Assembly (NCBI GenBank): GCA_036494545.1
Contig: DASXOB010000006.1
Coordinates: forward strand, 62,001-126,000
DNA length: 64,000 nucleotides
Reading direction: 5' to 3'
DNA from: JAICXG01 sp036494545
GTDB lineage: Bacteria; Verrucomicrobiota; Verrucomicrobiia; Chthoniobacterales; UBA10450
Under the pieces are notes generated by a model. That model did no database searches. It was not told the DNA's origin and saw only the letters and a program-made list of their open reading frames with translations. A program made the position numbers and the translations under genes. Numbering within the stretch: position 1 is the first letter of the stretch; every line of letters starts with the position of its first letter. Shown one piece after another: positions 50,739 through 60,626 of the stretch.

Positions 50739-52682
50739 ATGATCAACCGCAAGGAATTCCAAGACGCGCTGGTCGAGGGAAAATTGATCGAGTCGACCGG
50801 GACGAACTTGCGTCGTGTCCTGGAGAAGCCCAGCACGTCGGTGGTAACGCAATCGATCGCGGAACTGGTCGAGGCCTGCCAATGGAATGAATTGAACGAC
50901 CGCTTTTATAAAACCCTCGCCTTCGGGACCGGCGGGATTCGCGGCCGCACCATTGGCAAGATCGTGACCAAAGCCGAGCTTGGAGTGCCTAACGAACTAG
51001 GTCGGCCGGAATTTCCCTGCACGGGCACGAATGCGATGAATTTCGACGGCGTGCGCCGCGCAACCCAGGGGCTTGCGCAGTATCTGCTCGAATGGTTCGC
51101 GCGCGAAGAGCTTCCAGGTCGACCCAAGATTGTGATCGCGCATGACACGCGGTTTTTCTCCATTGAGTTCAGCCGGCTGGCGGCCGAAGTCGCGAGCGAG
51201 AATGGTTGCGACGCCTGCATTTTCGATGGCCCGCGTTCGACGCCGGAATTGTCGTTCGCAGTGCGCTACCTGCATGCCGACGCCGGCGTGGTGATAACGG
51301 CGAGCCATAACCCTCCGCATGATAACGGCTACAAGGTTTACTTCGCCGACGGTGCGCAGGTGGTGGAACCCCACGCCAGCGGGATCATCGCGAAGGTGAA
51401 CTCCGCGAGGGGCGATGTGCCTAACGAAAAGCGGGGCGAGATCATTACGCTCGGTCGCGAAATTGACGACGCCTATATGACGCGGCTCGAGACGCTCATC
51501 CTCAATCCGGAGCTGGTGCGAGCGCAAAGCGATTTGCGCATCGTTTACACGCCAATCCACGGCACGGGAAGCGTGATCGTCAAGCCGATGCTGGAACGGC
51601 TTGGGTTTAACTTCGACGTCGTTAGGCAACAAGACCGGTTTGACGGTCGATTCCCAACCGTAAAGTCGCCCAATCCGGAGAACGCCGAGGCCTTAAAACT
51701 CGCCATCGACCTGGCAGAAAAGACGAAGGCGGATCTTGTCATCGCGACAGATCCTGATTGCGATCGAATGGGCGTGGCGGTTCGAAGCCTGAGCGGCGAA
51801 ATGACCCTGCTCACTGGCAACCAGATTGGCTCGTTGCTTGCCTATTATCGGGCAACCGCGCTTTTCGAGCAGGGAATCCTCAACGCGGAAAACGCTTCGC
51901 GTGCTGTGATCATCAAAACTTTCGTCACGACCGACCTGCAAAAAGCGATCGCGGAAAAGTTCGGTCTGCGTTGCGTCGAAACGTTGACCGGCTTCAAATA
52001 CAACGGTGCCAAGCTTCTGAAATACGAACATGGCGTGCCGCTGGCGGAAGGAGTCGATTATCGCGATCTCTCTGAGGAAGAAACGCGCCGGCTGCGGCTC
52101 AAGCATTCCGCGTTCTATATTTTCGGAGGAGAAGAAAGTTACGGTTATAGCGGAGCCGATTTTGTCAGGGACAAGGACGGCAACGGCGCTGCGATCATGT
52201 TTTGCGAGGTCGCGGCCTACGCACGATCCCTCGGCCTAACGACTGATCAGCTGCTCGACCAGATCTATTGCGAGGTCGGCTTTTATCTGGAGAAGAATGG
52301 CGCTCTCACTTTCGAGGGCGCGGAAGGCGCGGCCAAAATTCAGAAGTTGCTCGCCACCTATGTGAGCTCTCCGCCGACCGAGATGCTGGGGACGAAGGTT
52401 GTGACGGTGCGGAATTTCGAAACCGACGTGATACGCGACGTGGAGGGCGAAGAGATTCCGAAGGAAAAAATGCTCATTTTCGAATTGGCGGATAAGACCC
52501 GCGTGGCGGTGCGCGGGTCGGGTACTGAACCGAAAATCAAATATTATCTTTTCGCCCAGCGTCGTCCGAAGAGCGGGCAATTTAGCGAAGCCGAATTAGC
52601 TGCGATCAAACCGGACGTGACGCAAAAGCTGAATAGTTTGTGGGATTGGCTGCAAGAGGACGCACACCGTCGCGTCAACTGA
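50739..52682 (+). CDS. Phosphohexomutase (phosphoglucomutase/phosphomannomutase, PGM2-like)
   Basis: This 647-residue alpha-D-phosphohexomutase interconverts hexose 1- and 6-phosphates. The catalytic phosphoserine loop ITASHNPPHDNGYKVYF, metal-binding ATDPDCDRMGV, sugar-binding FGGEESYGY and phosphate-binding RGSGTEPKIKYY are all present. Its length fits the larger eukaryote-like PGM2 class. The start at 50739 has TTGCGAGCA in front, and a longer frame overlaps the YdeI gene. Several 8-mer copies occur within it (50988, 51420, 51619, 52235). Confidence 0.93.
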   Translation: MINRKEFQDALVEGKLIESTGTNLRRVLEKPSTSVVTQSIAELVEACQWNELNDRFYKTLAFGTGGIRGRTIGKIVTKAELGVPNELGRPEFPCTGTNAMNFDGVRRATQGLAQYLLEWFAREELPGRPKIVIAHDTRFFSIEFSRLAAEVASENGCDACIFDGPRSTPELSFAVRYLHADAGVVITASHNPPHDNGYKVYFADGAQVVEPHASGIIAKVNSARGDVPNEKRGEIITLGREIDDAYMTRLETLILNPELVRAQSDLRIVYTPIHGTGSVIVKPMLERLGFNFDVVRQQDRFDGRFPTVKSPNPENAEALKLAIDLAEKTKADLVIATDPDCDRMGVAVRSLSGEMTLLTGNQIGSLLAYYRATALFEQGILNAENASRAVIIKTFVTTDLQKAIAEKFGLRCVETLTGFKYNGAKLLKYEHGVPLAEGVDYRDLSEEETRRLRLKHSAFYIFGGEESYGYSGADFVRDKDGNGAAIMFCEVAAYARSLGLTTDQLLDQIYCEVGFYLEKNGALTFEGAEGAAKIQKLLATYVSSPPTEMLGTKVVTVRNFETDVIRDVEGEEIPKEKMLIFELADKTRVAVRGSGTEPKIKYYLFAQRRPKSGQFSEAELAAIKPDVTQKLNSLWDWLQEDAHRRVN

Positions 52683-52740
52683 GTTTAAAAGTTGAGGCGC
52701 GTTCCTGCCGTTCGCTAATCGAACCTCGCCTTGTTGTCGG

Positions 52741-53628
52741 ATGATTGAAGTCAGCGTGCCTAACGAATACAGAGGCTGGCGCCTCGATCGCTATCTTGCC
52801 GCGGTCCTCCCCCAATTCTCGCGTGCACGGCTGCAAGCTCTCATTCGTGCCGGCGACGTGCGATTACGCGGTCGGCCGGTTCGCCCACGTGATATCGTCC
52901 GGCCGGGCGATCTCGTTAGGCTGACGGAACCGGCGCCCGTCGAGATTGCGACCCGGGCAGAAGAAATCCCGCTGGCAATCCTTTTCGAGGATGAAGACTT
53001 GCTCGTGCTCGACAAGCCGCCGGGTCTGGTGGTGCATCCGGGCGCGGGCAATCAGGAGCACACCCTGGTGAACGCGCTCCTCCATCACTGTCGCGATCTG
53101 TCGGGGATCGGCGGGGAGCAGCGTCCCGGCATCGTGCATCGTCTGGACAAGAACACGAGCGGCTGCCTGGTCGTCGCGAAAAACGATCCGGCGCACCGGG
53201 CCCTCGCACAACAGTTCGCCAGACGTGAAGTAACGAAGATCTATCTCGCTTTGGTGAGAGGAAGTTTGAAGCGAGTCAGCGGCACGATCGATCTGGCCAT
53301 TAGCCGACATCCCATCCAGCGAAAGAAAATGCACGTCGATCTTCGTGGTCGATCCGCGCAAACGGATTATCGCGTTTTGAAGTCGTTAGGTGGAATGAGT
53401 CTGGTCGAGTGCGTGCTCCATAGCGGCCGAACGCATCAGATCCGAGTTCACCTTTTCCATCTTGGTCATCCCGTAATCGGTGACGCGCTTTACGGAAAGA
53501 AAGACAACGCTCCGCGTCAGATGTTGCATGCCTGGAAACTCGGTTTTGTACATCCGCGCACGCAGGAACGCCTCGTTTTCGAAGCGCCGATTCCGCCGGA
53601 TTTCCGTGCGCAGATGGACGCGTCGTAG
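52741..53628 (+). CDS. RluA-family pseudouridine synthase
   Basis: The 295-residue protein has an N-terminal S4 domain (RLDRYLAAVLPQFSRARLQALI) and the RluA catalytic domain with GIVHRLDKNTSGCLVVAK (Asp nucleophile), then GRTHQIRVHLFHLGHPVIGD. It isomerises uridines in rRNA or tRNA; the target base is not deducible (RluC/RluD-like by architecture). Codons 7-9 are CCT AAC GAA, an 8-mer copy. Confidence 0.93.
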   Translation: MIEVSVPNEYRGWRLDRYLAAVLPQFSRARLQALIRAGDVRLRGRPVRPRDIVRPGDLVRLTEPAPVEIATRAEEIPLAILFEDEDLLVLDKPPGLVVHPGAGNQEHTLVNALLHHCRDLSGIGGEQRPGIVHRLDKNTSGCLVVAKNDPAHRALAQQFARREVTKIYLALVRGSLKRVSGTIDLAISRHPIQRKKMHVDLRGRSAQTDYRVLKSLGGMSLVECVLHSGRTHQIRVHLFHLGHPVIGDALYGKKDNAPRQMLHAWKLGFVHPRTQERLVFEAPIPPDFRAQMDAS

Positions 53629-53631
53629 CGG

Positions 53632-54993
53632 CTATGATTGTGCCGGAGCCATTCGGCGCCGCAGCTCGAAGAACGCGGCCACGATTGGCGGAATGAGGAT
53701 AAAACCGCGCAGCCAGGGTTCCGAATGCCAGGGGAGAGCAAAGAGGTGTTCGTTCCAGAAAAGATAGTAGGCGAAGATTGTGACTGAAAGAACCTGCCAC
53801 CCTTCCACGCGGCGCCAGGCAGCCAAGGGAAGAACCCAGGTGCAATACCAGGCGTGGAGCACAGGGCTGAGAATCAGTGCTGTGCCCATGACCCACACCG
53901 TGCCGCGCCGCCAGTTGCGAAGAAAGAAAAGCGAAACCACCACGACCGCGACAATGATGATGACGTTGTAGTGGTAATTTTTCTGGTGCGGATTCGGCCA
54001 CAGGGTGTCCTCGATTAGCCACCAAAACATATCGTTGACGCGCGCAACATAGGCGAATCGCCCTAACGATTGCCAAATCGGCACCCGCGGGAAACCAAAA
54101 GGCAGGCTGAGGAGAAACGGAATCGTTAGGCTAAAAAGAAGCGCAATGGCCCGACGTCCAAGAGCGAAGAGGCAAAGGGGCAGAAGGAGGACCGGAACCA
54201 ATTTGAAAGAAATTGCGAGACCGAGAGCCGTCGCCGCGAGAAGTGCGTAGAGCCATTTCTCGGGCTTCTTTGTCGCGCTCTCGCAACGCGCGACAAAAAG
54301 AATCGCGGCTAGCATCGAAGCGATCATCAAACTGTCGAAGTGACCCGCGCCGGCGAAGCTGTAGATCACCAATGGATTCCAGGCGTACCAGGCGGCGTCC
54401 GCGTAACGCGAGGAACCGCCGATGAGTGCCAGGAGGAGCGCGACCGCGCCGAGATCGACCGCGGCGAAAAGGAGCTTGTAAAAAAGTGGGGTGGCACGGC
54501 AGTGACTGAGGGCCCCGAAAAGCAACTCTGTTCCCGGAGGATAGATGGCGCTAAACTCGCGATGATTGATCCGATTCCAGTCAGGACACTGCCGGCGCAC
54601 TTCCAGCAGTCGTTCGTCGTTAGGCGCGAGCACGTAGGGATTGAAACCGGCATTCTGAACTTTGCCTTCCCATTGGTAACGCCAAAGATCATCGGTGGGC
54701 TGGAGCGGAAGCACAATGAGCCGAAACAGAATCGCCGCGCCCCAGAACACGATTTTCGTTGTTCGAGCGCCTGCGAACCGCTGAAAGGAAGAGGCAGCAG
54801 CGAAAAATGCGATCCCGCAAATAATCGCGGTCTCGACGAACTTGATCGGCATCTCCGCATAACGCCAATCGTCGAAACGCCAAAGGAGAGCGAGGAGCGC
54901 GGCCTCGGTCGTGAGTGCAGCGAAAAGGCGTACCCTCCATCGTCGCACCGGTTCGCCTTCCTCGGTAACAACCGCGTCTTGCTCGTTAGGCAT
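53632..54993 (-). CDS. Polytopic glycosyltransferase-like protein (GT87/DUF2029-type)
   Basis: This 453-residue membrane protein has about ten hydrophobic segments and loop motifs seen in lipid-linked mannosyl/glucosyl transferases (WRYQWEGKVQNAGFNPY, SAIYPPGTELLFGALSH). Its start codon is followed at once by CCT AAC GAG, an 8-mer copy. The gene is convergent with rluA, 3 bp apart, and follows the GH-GT2 fusion by 29 bp on the same strand, so both may serve one surface glycan. Confidence 0.75.
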   Translation of the reverse strand: MPNEQDAVVTEEGEPVRRWRVRLFAALTTEAALLALLWRFDDWRYAEMPIKFVETAIICGIAFFAAASSFQRFAGARTTKIVFWGAAILFRLIVLPLQPTDDLWRYQWEGKVQNAGFNPYVLAPNDERLLEVRRQCPDWNRINHREFSAIYPPGTELLFGALSHCRATPLFYKLLFAAVDLGAVALLLALIGGSSRYADAAWYAWNPLVIYSFAGAGHFDSLMIASMLAAILFVARCESATKKPEKWLYALLAATALGLAISFKLVPVLLLPLCLFALGRRAIALLFSLTIPFLLSLPFGFPRVPIWQSLGRFAYVARVNDMFWWLIEDTLWPNPHQKNYHYNVIIIVAVVVVSLFFLRNWRRGTVWVMGTALILSPVLHAWYCTWVLPLAAWRRVEGWQVLSVTIFAYYLFWNEHLFALPWHSEPWLRGFILIPPIVAAFFELRRRMAPAQS

Positions 54994-55022
54994 TTCGTGC
55001 GATCAACGATAACAAACCGCGA

Positions 55023-57539
55023 TTACCGGGTCATCGGCCGTTTGCGGATTCGCTCCAGACCGATGCGATTGGCCGCCACGTCAACGATTTCGGCGACCCG
55101 CCGCTTCAAGCGTCGTGCACGAGTGACCAGCAAGACAAGAAACAGGCTGTAGGGGACAAGAATTCGCCAATCGAGTCCGGCGTTGTTCAGGTCACGGTAA
55201 ATGAGCATGGCGAGGAAGAGGAGGTTGATGATGACGGTGGTGGTAACGAAGCGGTAGCGCAGGCGCACTCTCGTCAGGCACTTCGGACCGCCGTGATATT
55301 CGGTCACGGTCTGCAGGACGACGCTCCAGAAAAAATTGCCGTAGATTTGAATGTCCCATTCCTTCCAGCCGGTATCGGCTGAATAACTCCAACCTTCTTC
55401 CTCCAGAAGGTCGAAGATCGATCGAAGGAGCGCGTTTCGCTCCACTCCGGATTCGCTCCAGTAGACTCGCCGGCGCAGGTTGCCAGCGCCGGGTTTGGTC
55501 TGCGGCATTTTTTCGTGAGTTCGAATCACGCCACGCGGAGTGCGTTTGAATTCCAACCAGGTGAAGTAGCGATTCCAGCCCCTAACGAGTGGCTGAGCGA
55601 AGGCGAGAAACATGACCAGAAGGCGGGCCGCCGCGGTGTCGAAGCGCGGCTCGATGCGTGCCCGCAGCATGTAGGAGAGCGCGACACATAGAGTGCCACC
55701 CAACATTAGATAGGGGACGATGCGCAGAACGGGCAGGAAAATTCCGAGACCGAAAAGAAAAATCGTTAGGGCGAACCATTCGATGCTGCTGACGTAATTG
55801 GCGATCTCCGATTGGGGCGTGGGATAAATCGATTGAAAAAAGCCTTCGCCGAAGATGCCATGGTAGATGATCGGGCGGTTGATGAACCAACTGAAGCGCG
55901 GCGAACCATAGATTTGGCCGCGCCATTTCGCGGTGCCGGTAGGTCCGAAGAAGATGAGGTGCTTGAAGCGCAGCATCGACTCGGCTTCGCCGTAGCCGGC
56001 TTGTTGCTTGCGAAAAGCGCCGAGGGTAAAGCGGCGGTGATGCCAAACGATTGCGGTCGGGCTGAAGGAGATGACGTGGCCTTCCTGTTGCAGTCGCCAG
56101 CAGAAATCCACGTCGTCGCCCGCCTTGCGATATTCGATATCGAAGCCGCCCACGGTATCGAAGGCCCAGCGGTAAAAAGCCATGTTACAACCCGGAATAT
56201 GCTCGGCGACCGTATCGGTGAGCAGGACGTGGCTTGGGCCGCCGGGCGCGGCCGCGACACAGGCCTGAACCCAGTTTTCCGCCGGCGGAGAGATATTTGG
56301 TCCGCCTACTCCGGCGTAGTCTCCGCTGAGGAGCGTACCGACAAGATAGTAAAGCCAGTCAGGATCGGCCATGCAGTCAGAATCGGTATAGGCCAGAACC
56401 TCGCCCTTAGCTGCGGCGGCTCCCGTGTTACGAGCATAACTGAGCCCCTGATTTTCCTGGCGGATGTAACGGACATTGGGATAACGCGCGGCAATCTCCG
56501 GTGTGTTATCGGTTGACCCGTCATCGACCAGGATTGCTTCGTAAGTCGGATAGTTGATTTTGCCTAACGATTCCAGGCAGGGAGCGAGTGTCTTGGCGCC
56601 GTTATAGGAACAAACGATGACAGAAACGAACGGGGTGCGCGGCAAATCACGATGGGGAAGGGCGGAATCGTCCTGTCCAAGTTTTTTCTGCAGGGCAAAG
56701 AATGATTTTTTCGGGGAACGATCGCGCCTAACGAGCCCAAAGTTCCAATCCGTGATTTCCTGTTCGCCGGTGAACCATTCGTCCGTCCAGGCGAAAAAGA
56801 TGGTCCCGGCGAGGCCACAGCGCACCACACTGTCGACGTGCCAGGAGAGCATGTCGGCCTGCTCCTCCTCGGAGTGGCGAACGGTGTCCATGCCGAATTC
56901 GCCCAGCATAAGGGGCTTTTCCTCGGCGAGGTTTTGCAGCCGCAGGAGATATTTCTCAAAGTCGCGCTGGTCGTGCAGATAAACGTTAAAGCAATAGAAA
57001 TCGACGTTTTGCGGCAGGAGATACTCGGTCGGCGGATAACTCGCGTAGGAAAAAAGGACGTCGGGATCGGCTGCGCGTCCGACGCGGATCAACTCCTCAA
57101 CAAATTCGGTTACGCGCCTGACGCCGAGCCAGCGGACCATCGTGGTCGGAATTTCGTTCCCCACGAGGTAACCAAAGATCGCGGGATGACCGGCATGCTT
57201 CGAAACCGTGGCCCGAACCAGCCGGATAATCTCGCGCCGGGATTTTCGCCTAACGAGAAATTCGACGTGTTTCGCCCACGGCAATGTGATGAGAACGCGC
57301 ACGCCTGCCTCCAGACAACAATCGAGAAACCAGCGCGGCGGCAGATGGTAGATGCGGGCGACATTGATCCCGAGCTCGCGCATTTGAGTGAGATCGCGTC
57401 GTGCCTGCTCCGGCGTGCCAAGGTAGTCGCCGCTGGCGTCGGGCTTGAATGGTCCGTAGGTCGCGCCCTTAACGAAAAACTTCTGTTCGCCCTCGAAAAA
57501 GAACTTGGCGAGCGAACGGACGCGAACGGTCGAATTCAC
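55023..57539 (-). CDS. Glycoside-hydrolase-like domain fused to GT2 glycosyltransferase
   Basis: From GTG 57539, which has GGAAAG 6 nt before it, the protein has 838 residues. Residues about 10-290 look like a TIM-barrel glycosidase domain (GATYGPFK, TQMRELGINVARIYHLPPRWFLD, GYLVGNEIPTTM, PLMLGEFGMDT). This is followed by a GT2 domain (VSVIVCSYNGAKTLAPCLES, EAILVDDGSTDNTPEIAARY, YTDSDCMADPDW, GCNMAFYRW), membrane helices and a C-terminal soluble part. A longer start (57626) would overlap hemL. The fusion could build and trim or read the same polymer. Confidence 0.8.
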   Translation of the reverse strand: MNSTVRVRSLAKFFFEGEQKFFVKGATYGPFKPDASGDYLGTPEQARRDLTQMRELGINVARIYHLPPRWFLDCCLEAGVRVLITLPWAKHVEFLVRRKSRREIIRLVRATVSKHAGHPAIFGYLVGNEIPTTMVRWLGVRRVTEFVEELIRVGRAADPDVLFSYASYPPTEYLLPQNVDFYCFNVYLHDQRDFEKYLLRLQNLAEEKPLMLGEFGMDTVRHSEEEQADMLSWHVDSVVRCGLAGTIFFAWTDEWFTGEQEITDWNFGLVRRDRSPKKSFFALQKKLGQDDSALPHRDLPRTPFVSVIVCSYNGAKTLAPCLESLGKINYPTYEAILVDDGSTDNTPEIAARYPNVRYIRQENQGLSYARNTGAAAAKGEVLAYTDSDCMADPDWLYYLVGTLLSGDYAGVGGPNISPPAENWVQACVAAAPGGPSHVLLTDTVAEHIPGCNMAFYRWAFDTVGGFDIEYRKAGDDVDFCWRLQQEGHVISFSPTAIVWHHRRFTLGAFRKQQAGYGEAESMLRFKHLIFFGPTGTAKWRGQIYGSPRFSWFINRPIIYHGIFGEGFFQSIYPTPQSEIANYVSSIEWFALTIFLFGLGIFLPVLRIVPYLMLGGTLCVALSYMLRARIEPRFDTAAARLLVMFLAFAQPLVRGWNRYFTWLEFKRTPRGVIRTHEKMPQTKPGAGNLRRRVYWSESGVERNALLRSIFDLLEEEGWSYSADTGWKEWDIQIYGNFFWSVVLQTVTEYHGGPKCLTRVRLRYRFVTTTVIINLLFLAMLIYRDLNNAGLDWRILVPYSLFLVLLVTRARRLKRRVAEIVDVAANRIGLERIRKRPMTR

Positions 57540-57595
57540 GAGGTGCTTTCCTAGTGCAGGGCAGGAGGTGACGCAAAACTTTTGCGGCGACGCGC

Positions 57596-58882
57596 CTAAC
57601 GGCAGCTCTTTTCCAGCGCCTGACAAACTATCCGCGCCGTGGTTTCGATCTGCGATGGCTGATGCGCCGTGGAAATAAACCCTGTCTCAAATTGGGAGGG
57701 TGCAAAATAAACTCCCGCTTCAAGGGAATGGTTGAAGAAGCTTGCGAACCTGTCGAGGTCGCTCCGGCGAGCGCTGGCGAGATCAGTTACCGGTCCAGCG
57801 GCGAAGAAGAGGCAGAACATCGAGCCGACGCGATGGAAGGTTGCTTCCGCCCGGGTTCTGCCTAACGAATCCAGCATAGCTTTTTCGAGCTGGGAGCCGA
57901 GTTGCTCAAGCAATTTCCAGCCGTCGATACGTTCCAGCTCACGCAGTTGCGCCAGTCCAGCCGCCATCGCGAGAGGATTTCCCGAAAGCGTTCCCGCCTG
58001 GTAAACCGGACCCAGCGGTGAGAGTTGGTCCATGATTTCTGCCCGCCCGCCAAAAGCGCCCACTGGCAGACCGCCACCAATCACTTTGCCGAGCGCAGTC
58101 AGGTCCGGCCGGATGCCATATATCTGCTGCGCTCCACCGCGGGCGACCCGGAAACCTGTCATCACCTCATCGAAAATGAGAAGAGTCCCATGTCTGGTGC
58201 ACTCTTCGCGCAGTCCCTCGAGAAAGCCTGGCTGCGGGAAGTAGAGTCCCGCGTTTGCCGGAATAGGCTCGAGGATGATCGCAGCGATCTCGCTCTGGTT
58301 CTCGCGAAATGCGCTTCGCACCGCTTCCAGATCGTTAAACGGCAGAACAATCGTCAGTGCCGCAAATTCATTAGGCACACCTGCACTGTCCGGCTGACCG
58401 TGGGTGAGCGCCCCGCTGCCGGCTTGAACAAGAAGCGCATCGACATGCCCGTGATAACAACCTTCGAACTTGATGATTTTGGCGCGCCGAGTGAAGCCAC
58501 GTGCCAGACGGATGCACGACATCGTTGCTTCCGTGCCGCTGTTGACCATGCGCACTTTTTCGATCGACGGCATCCAACGACAGATCAGATCGGCCATTTC
58601 TACTTCCAAGGGGTTGGGAATTCCAAAGCTCACACCACGTGCAGCGGCCTCACACACCGCATCGACCACCACTTGCGGAGCGTGCCCCAGAATCGCTGGA
58701 CCCCAGGTGCCGACGTAATCGATGTAGGATTTACCCTCAACGTCCCAAATGGTTGCACCCGCCGCTCGATCGACGAAGAACGGCTCACGGCCCAGGCCCC
58801 GAAAGGCGCGAACGGGAGAATTCACTCCACCGGGAATGCGTTGGCGAGCGCGGGCAAAAAGTTCGGCTGAAGACGCGGTCAT
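57596..58882 (-). CDS. hemL: Glutamate-1-semialdehyde 2,1-aminomutase
   Basis: This PLP enzyme of about 428 residues converts glutamate-1-semialdehyde to 5-aminolevulinate for heme. Motifs present are ARQRIPGGVNSPVRAFRG, GHGHVDALL-like GCYHGHVDALLVQAG, LLIFDEVMTGFRVARGG and the PLP lysine in LGKVIGGGLPVGAFGG. The ATG at 58882 is preferred; a TTG lies 9 bp upstream. It ends in CCTAACGG, a near copy of the 8-mer. Confidence 0.94.
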   Translation of the reverse strand: MTASSAELFARARQRIPGGVNSPVRAFRGLGREPFFVDRAAGATIWDVEGKSYIDYVGTWGPAILGHAPQVVVDAVCEAAARGVSFGIPNPLEVEMADLICRWMPSIEKVRMVNSGTEATMSCIRLARGFTRRAKIIKFEGCYHGHVDALLVQAGSGALTHGQPDSAGVPNEFAALTIVLPFNDLEAVRSAFRENQSEIAAIILEPIPANAGLYFPQPGFLEGLREECTRHGTLLIFDEVMTGFRVARGGAQQIYGIRPDLTALGKVIGGGLPVGAFGGRAEIMDQLSPLGPVYQAGTLSGNPLAMAAGLAQLRELERIDGWKLLEQLGSQLEKAMLDSLGRTRAEATFHRVGSMFCLFFAAGPVTDLASARRSDLDRFASFFNHSLEAGVYFAPSQFETGFISTAHQPSQIETTARIVCQALEKSCR

Positions 58883-59120
58883 CGCGTCCAACGTTCAGCG
58901 GTCAGGGTGCAACATTCAATCGCTGAGGAGTTGCGCGATTCAATGAGTTTTGGGCGCTTAACCAGCCTCGACATTGGATGCTTCATCGATCGCCAGCTTT
59001 CTGCCCGTCTGCAAAGATGCGGCCGCCGAACAGCCTGTTGCCGCGACAAGTGACGCCCGTCTCGTGACTGCGCGCTCGTTGACACGGCAGGAGCACGCGT
59101 TACCCTCCGGTTCGCAAATC

Positions 59121-59192
59121 GGCGGGGTAGCCAAGTGGTAAGGTCGGGGTCTGCAAAACCTCTATTCGCGGGTTCGATTCCCGCCCCCGCCT
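59121..59192 (+). tRNA. tRNA-Cys (anticodon GCA)
   Basis: The cloverleaf closes well: acceptor GGCGGGG (59121-59127) with CCCCGCC (59185-59191), T-stem GCGGG/CCCGC around TTCGATT, anticodon stem GGGGT/ACCTC around loop CTGCAAA giving GCA, and discriminator T at 59192 as usual for Cys. CCA is not encoded. An 8-mer copy lies 32 bp downstream. Confidence 0.92.
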
Positions 59193-59365
59193 CGTATCCT
59201 TCTTTCTCAAACAATCCTGTTTGCCTAACGAGCGTTGGCCAGAACCGACTAAGCCGGTGTCACAATGCGCCGCTCCTGTGTACCACCGCTCCGACGGTAT
59301 TGCAGTCTGCCAGGGTTTCAGCGGCGCCGGATGGGAACTAGTCGTGAGTTGGTCCCGAGGGCAAT

Positions 59366-60241
59366 CTAGTCCGTCGGGCAGCAGCGTAGTAAGATCGATA
59401 CACTTTTTTGGGCTTCGTTGGGTATGACGAGGTCTTGCTGGCCATCGCCATTTAAGTCACCCACCGTAACGCTGGTAGGGTTATTGCCAACGGTGAAACT
59501 CACGGGAGCACCGAGATTGCCTGCTCCATCGCCCAACAAAATCACAACGCTGCTCGAAGAAGAGTCGGTTGCAGCAAGATCTTGTTTGCCGTCACCGTTG
59601 AAATCACCCACCGCGACTGAGTCAGGTTTATTGCCAGCAGTGAAACTGACGGGAGCGCCGAAATTGTCTGCCCCATCGCCTAACAAGAAGATCGCTATCC
59701 CCTCCGACGTGTAGTCCGCAACAGCCAGATCCTGATTGCCATCAGCATTGAAATCGTCCACTGCTAAGGCTTGAGGCGAGTGGCCAAAGCTGTAGTTGAT
59801 GGCGTGTGCGAAACTCACTGGCAGGCATGTTTCTGGCGTTGTGACCGTCAGGGCGAACTTCTTGGTCGCAGTCGCGCCACCGCTGTCGAAAGCAGTGACC
59901 GTCACAGTATAGGTTCCCGCCGGATGCGCATCGGTCACCCGCACTACGCCCGTCGCGCGGTCACCTACGAGCGTGCCCTTGAAATCGGTCGAGGTCGCAA
60001 CATTGATACTGACGGCGTCGGTCGGCGCGGCATCAGGTGTCACCGTTGTGTTGGTGCTCAGCGGAAGGGGAGTGTCTGGATAGTTCCCCAGGATCGGGGC
60101 TGCCACCGCCGCGCTCGCGAACAGACCGGCAAAGGCGAACATCAAAACGTGCGAGACGGCGTGTTGGAAAACTCGAGCGCAAGGTCGAATCCGGGTTCTG
60201 AGTTCGGCCGGGTTATGCGTGAGGGTGCCTTTTGTTTTCAT
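59366..60241 (-). CDS. Secreted FG-GAP/VCBS repeat protein
   Basis: The 291-residue protein has a long N-region, a signal-peptide-like helix (HAVSHVLMFAFAGLFASAAVA), an Ig/cadherin-like stretch (YTVTVTAFDSGGATATKKFALTV) and three FG-GAP repeats with Ca-loops (VDDFNADGNQDLAVADY, VGDFNGDGKQDLAATD, VGDLNGDGQQDLVI). The repeats stop after the third, so the propeller is short compared with the usual seven. It is likely an exported binding protein; the ligand is unknown. Confidence 0.8.
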   Translation of the reverse strand: MKTKGTLTHNPAELRTRIRPCARVFQHAVSHVLMFAFAGLFASAAVAAPILGNYPDTPLPLSTNTTVTPDAAPTDAVSINVATSTDFKGTLVGDRATGVVRVTDAHPAGTYTVTVTAFDSGGATATKKFALTVTTPETCLPVSFAHAINYSFGHSPQALAVDDFNADGNQDLAVADYTSEGIAIFLLGDGADNFGAPVSFTAGNKPDSVAVGDFNGDGKQDLAATDSSSSSVVILLGDGAGNLGAPVSFTVGNNPTSVTVGDLNGDGQQDLVIPNEAQKSVSILLRCCPTD

Positions 60242-60626
60242 GGACGGGATAAGGGAAAATCTACTTTCTTATCGGAAAGAGCCTTCGACTGCCCGGCCTT
60301 CTTTTATGAGACTACTCGCAAATAGAAACTACTCGCGCCGACCTTATGCTCGAAATGTCGTCGACAGCGATTCGCTCGGCAAATCTTGACTGCGCATCCT
60401 AGGCGCGAATCTTTTCGCGAAACTCTCCGAGCCGCCGAAATGAATAGCTAATTGTATCGCGCTTCGCTGGGCTCAGCCGCGTCCTTTCCGGCGAAAAATA
60501 AATCGTTGTCTCGGCGAAAATCAGTCCTGTTAATCAGCAAAGTCTGCCGCCATGTTAAAGGAGTTCGCCGAGCGAGGCGACGCGCAATAATGCGGTCGCT
60601 CTCAGCTCGCCTCACGAAGCACAAGT
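60242..60626. other. Intergenic region without recognisable gene
   Basis: This 385-bp divergent spacer lies between the FG-GAP protein and the ergothioneine operon. I find no RNA gene, no convincing ORF and no copy of the 8-mer. It must hold promoters in both directions, but I cannot place them. Confidence 0.5.

Noticed and set aside
57540..57626. Upstream ATG (57626) as the start of the GH-GT2 fusion
   Set aside because: It would overlap hemL by about 30 bp with no ribosome site, whereas GTG 57539 has a purine-rich site at good spacing.
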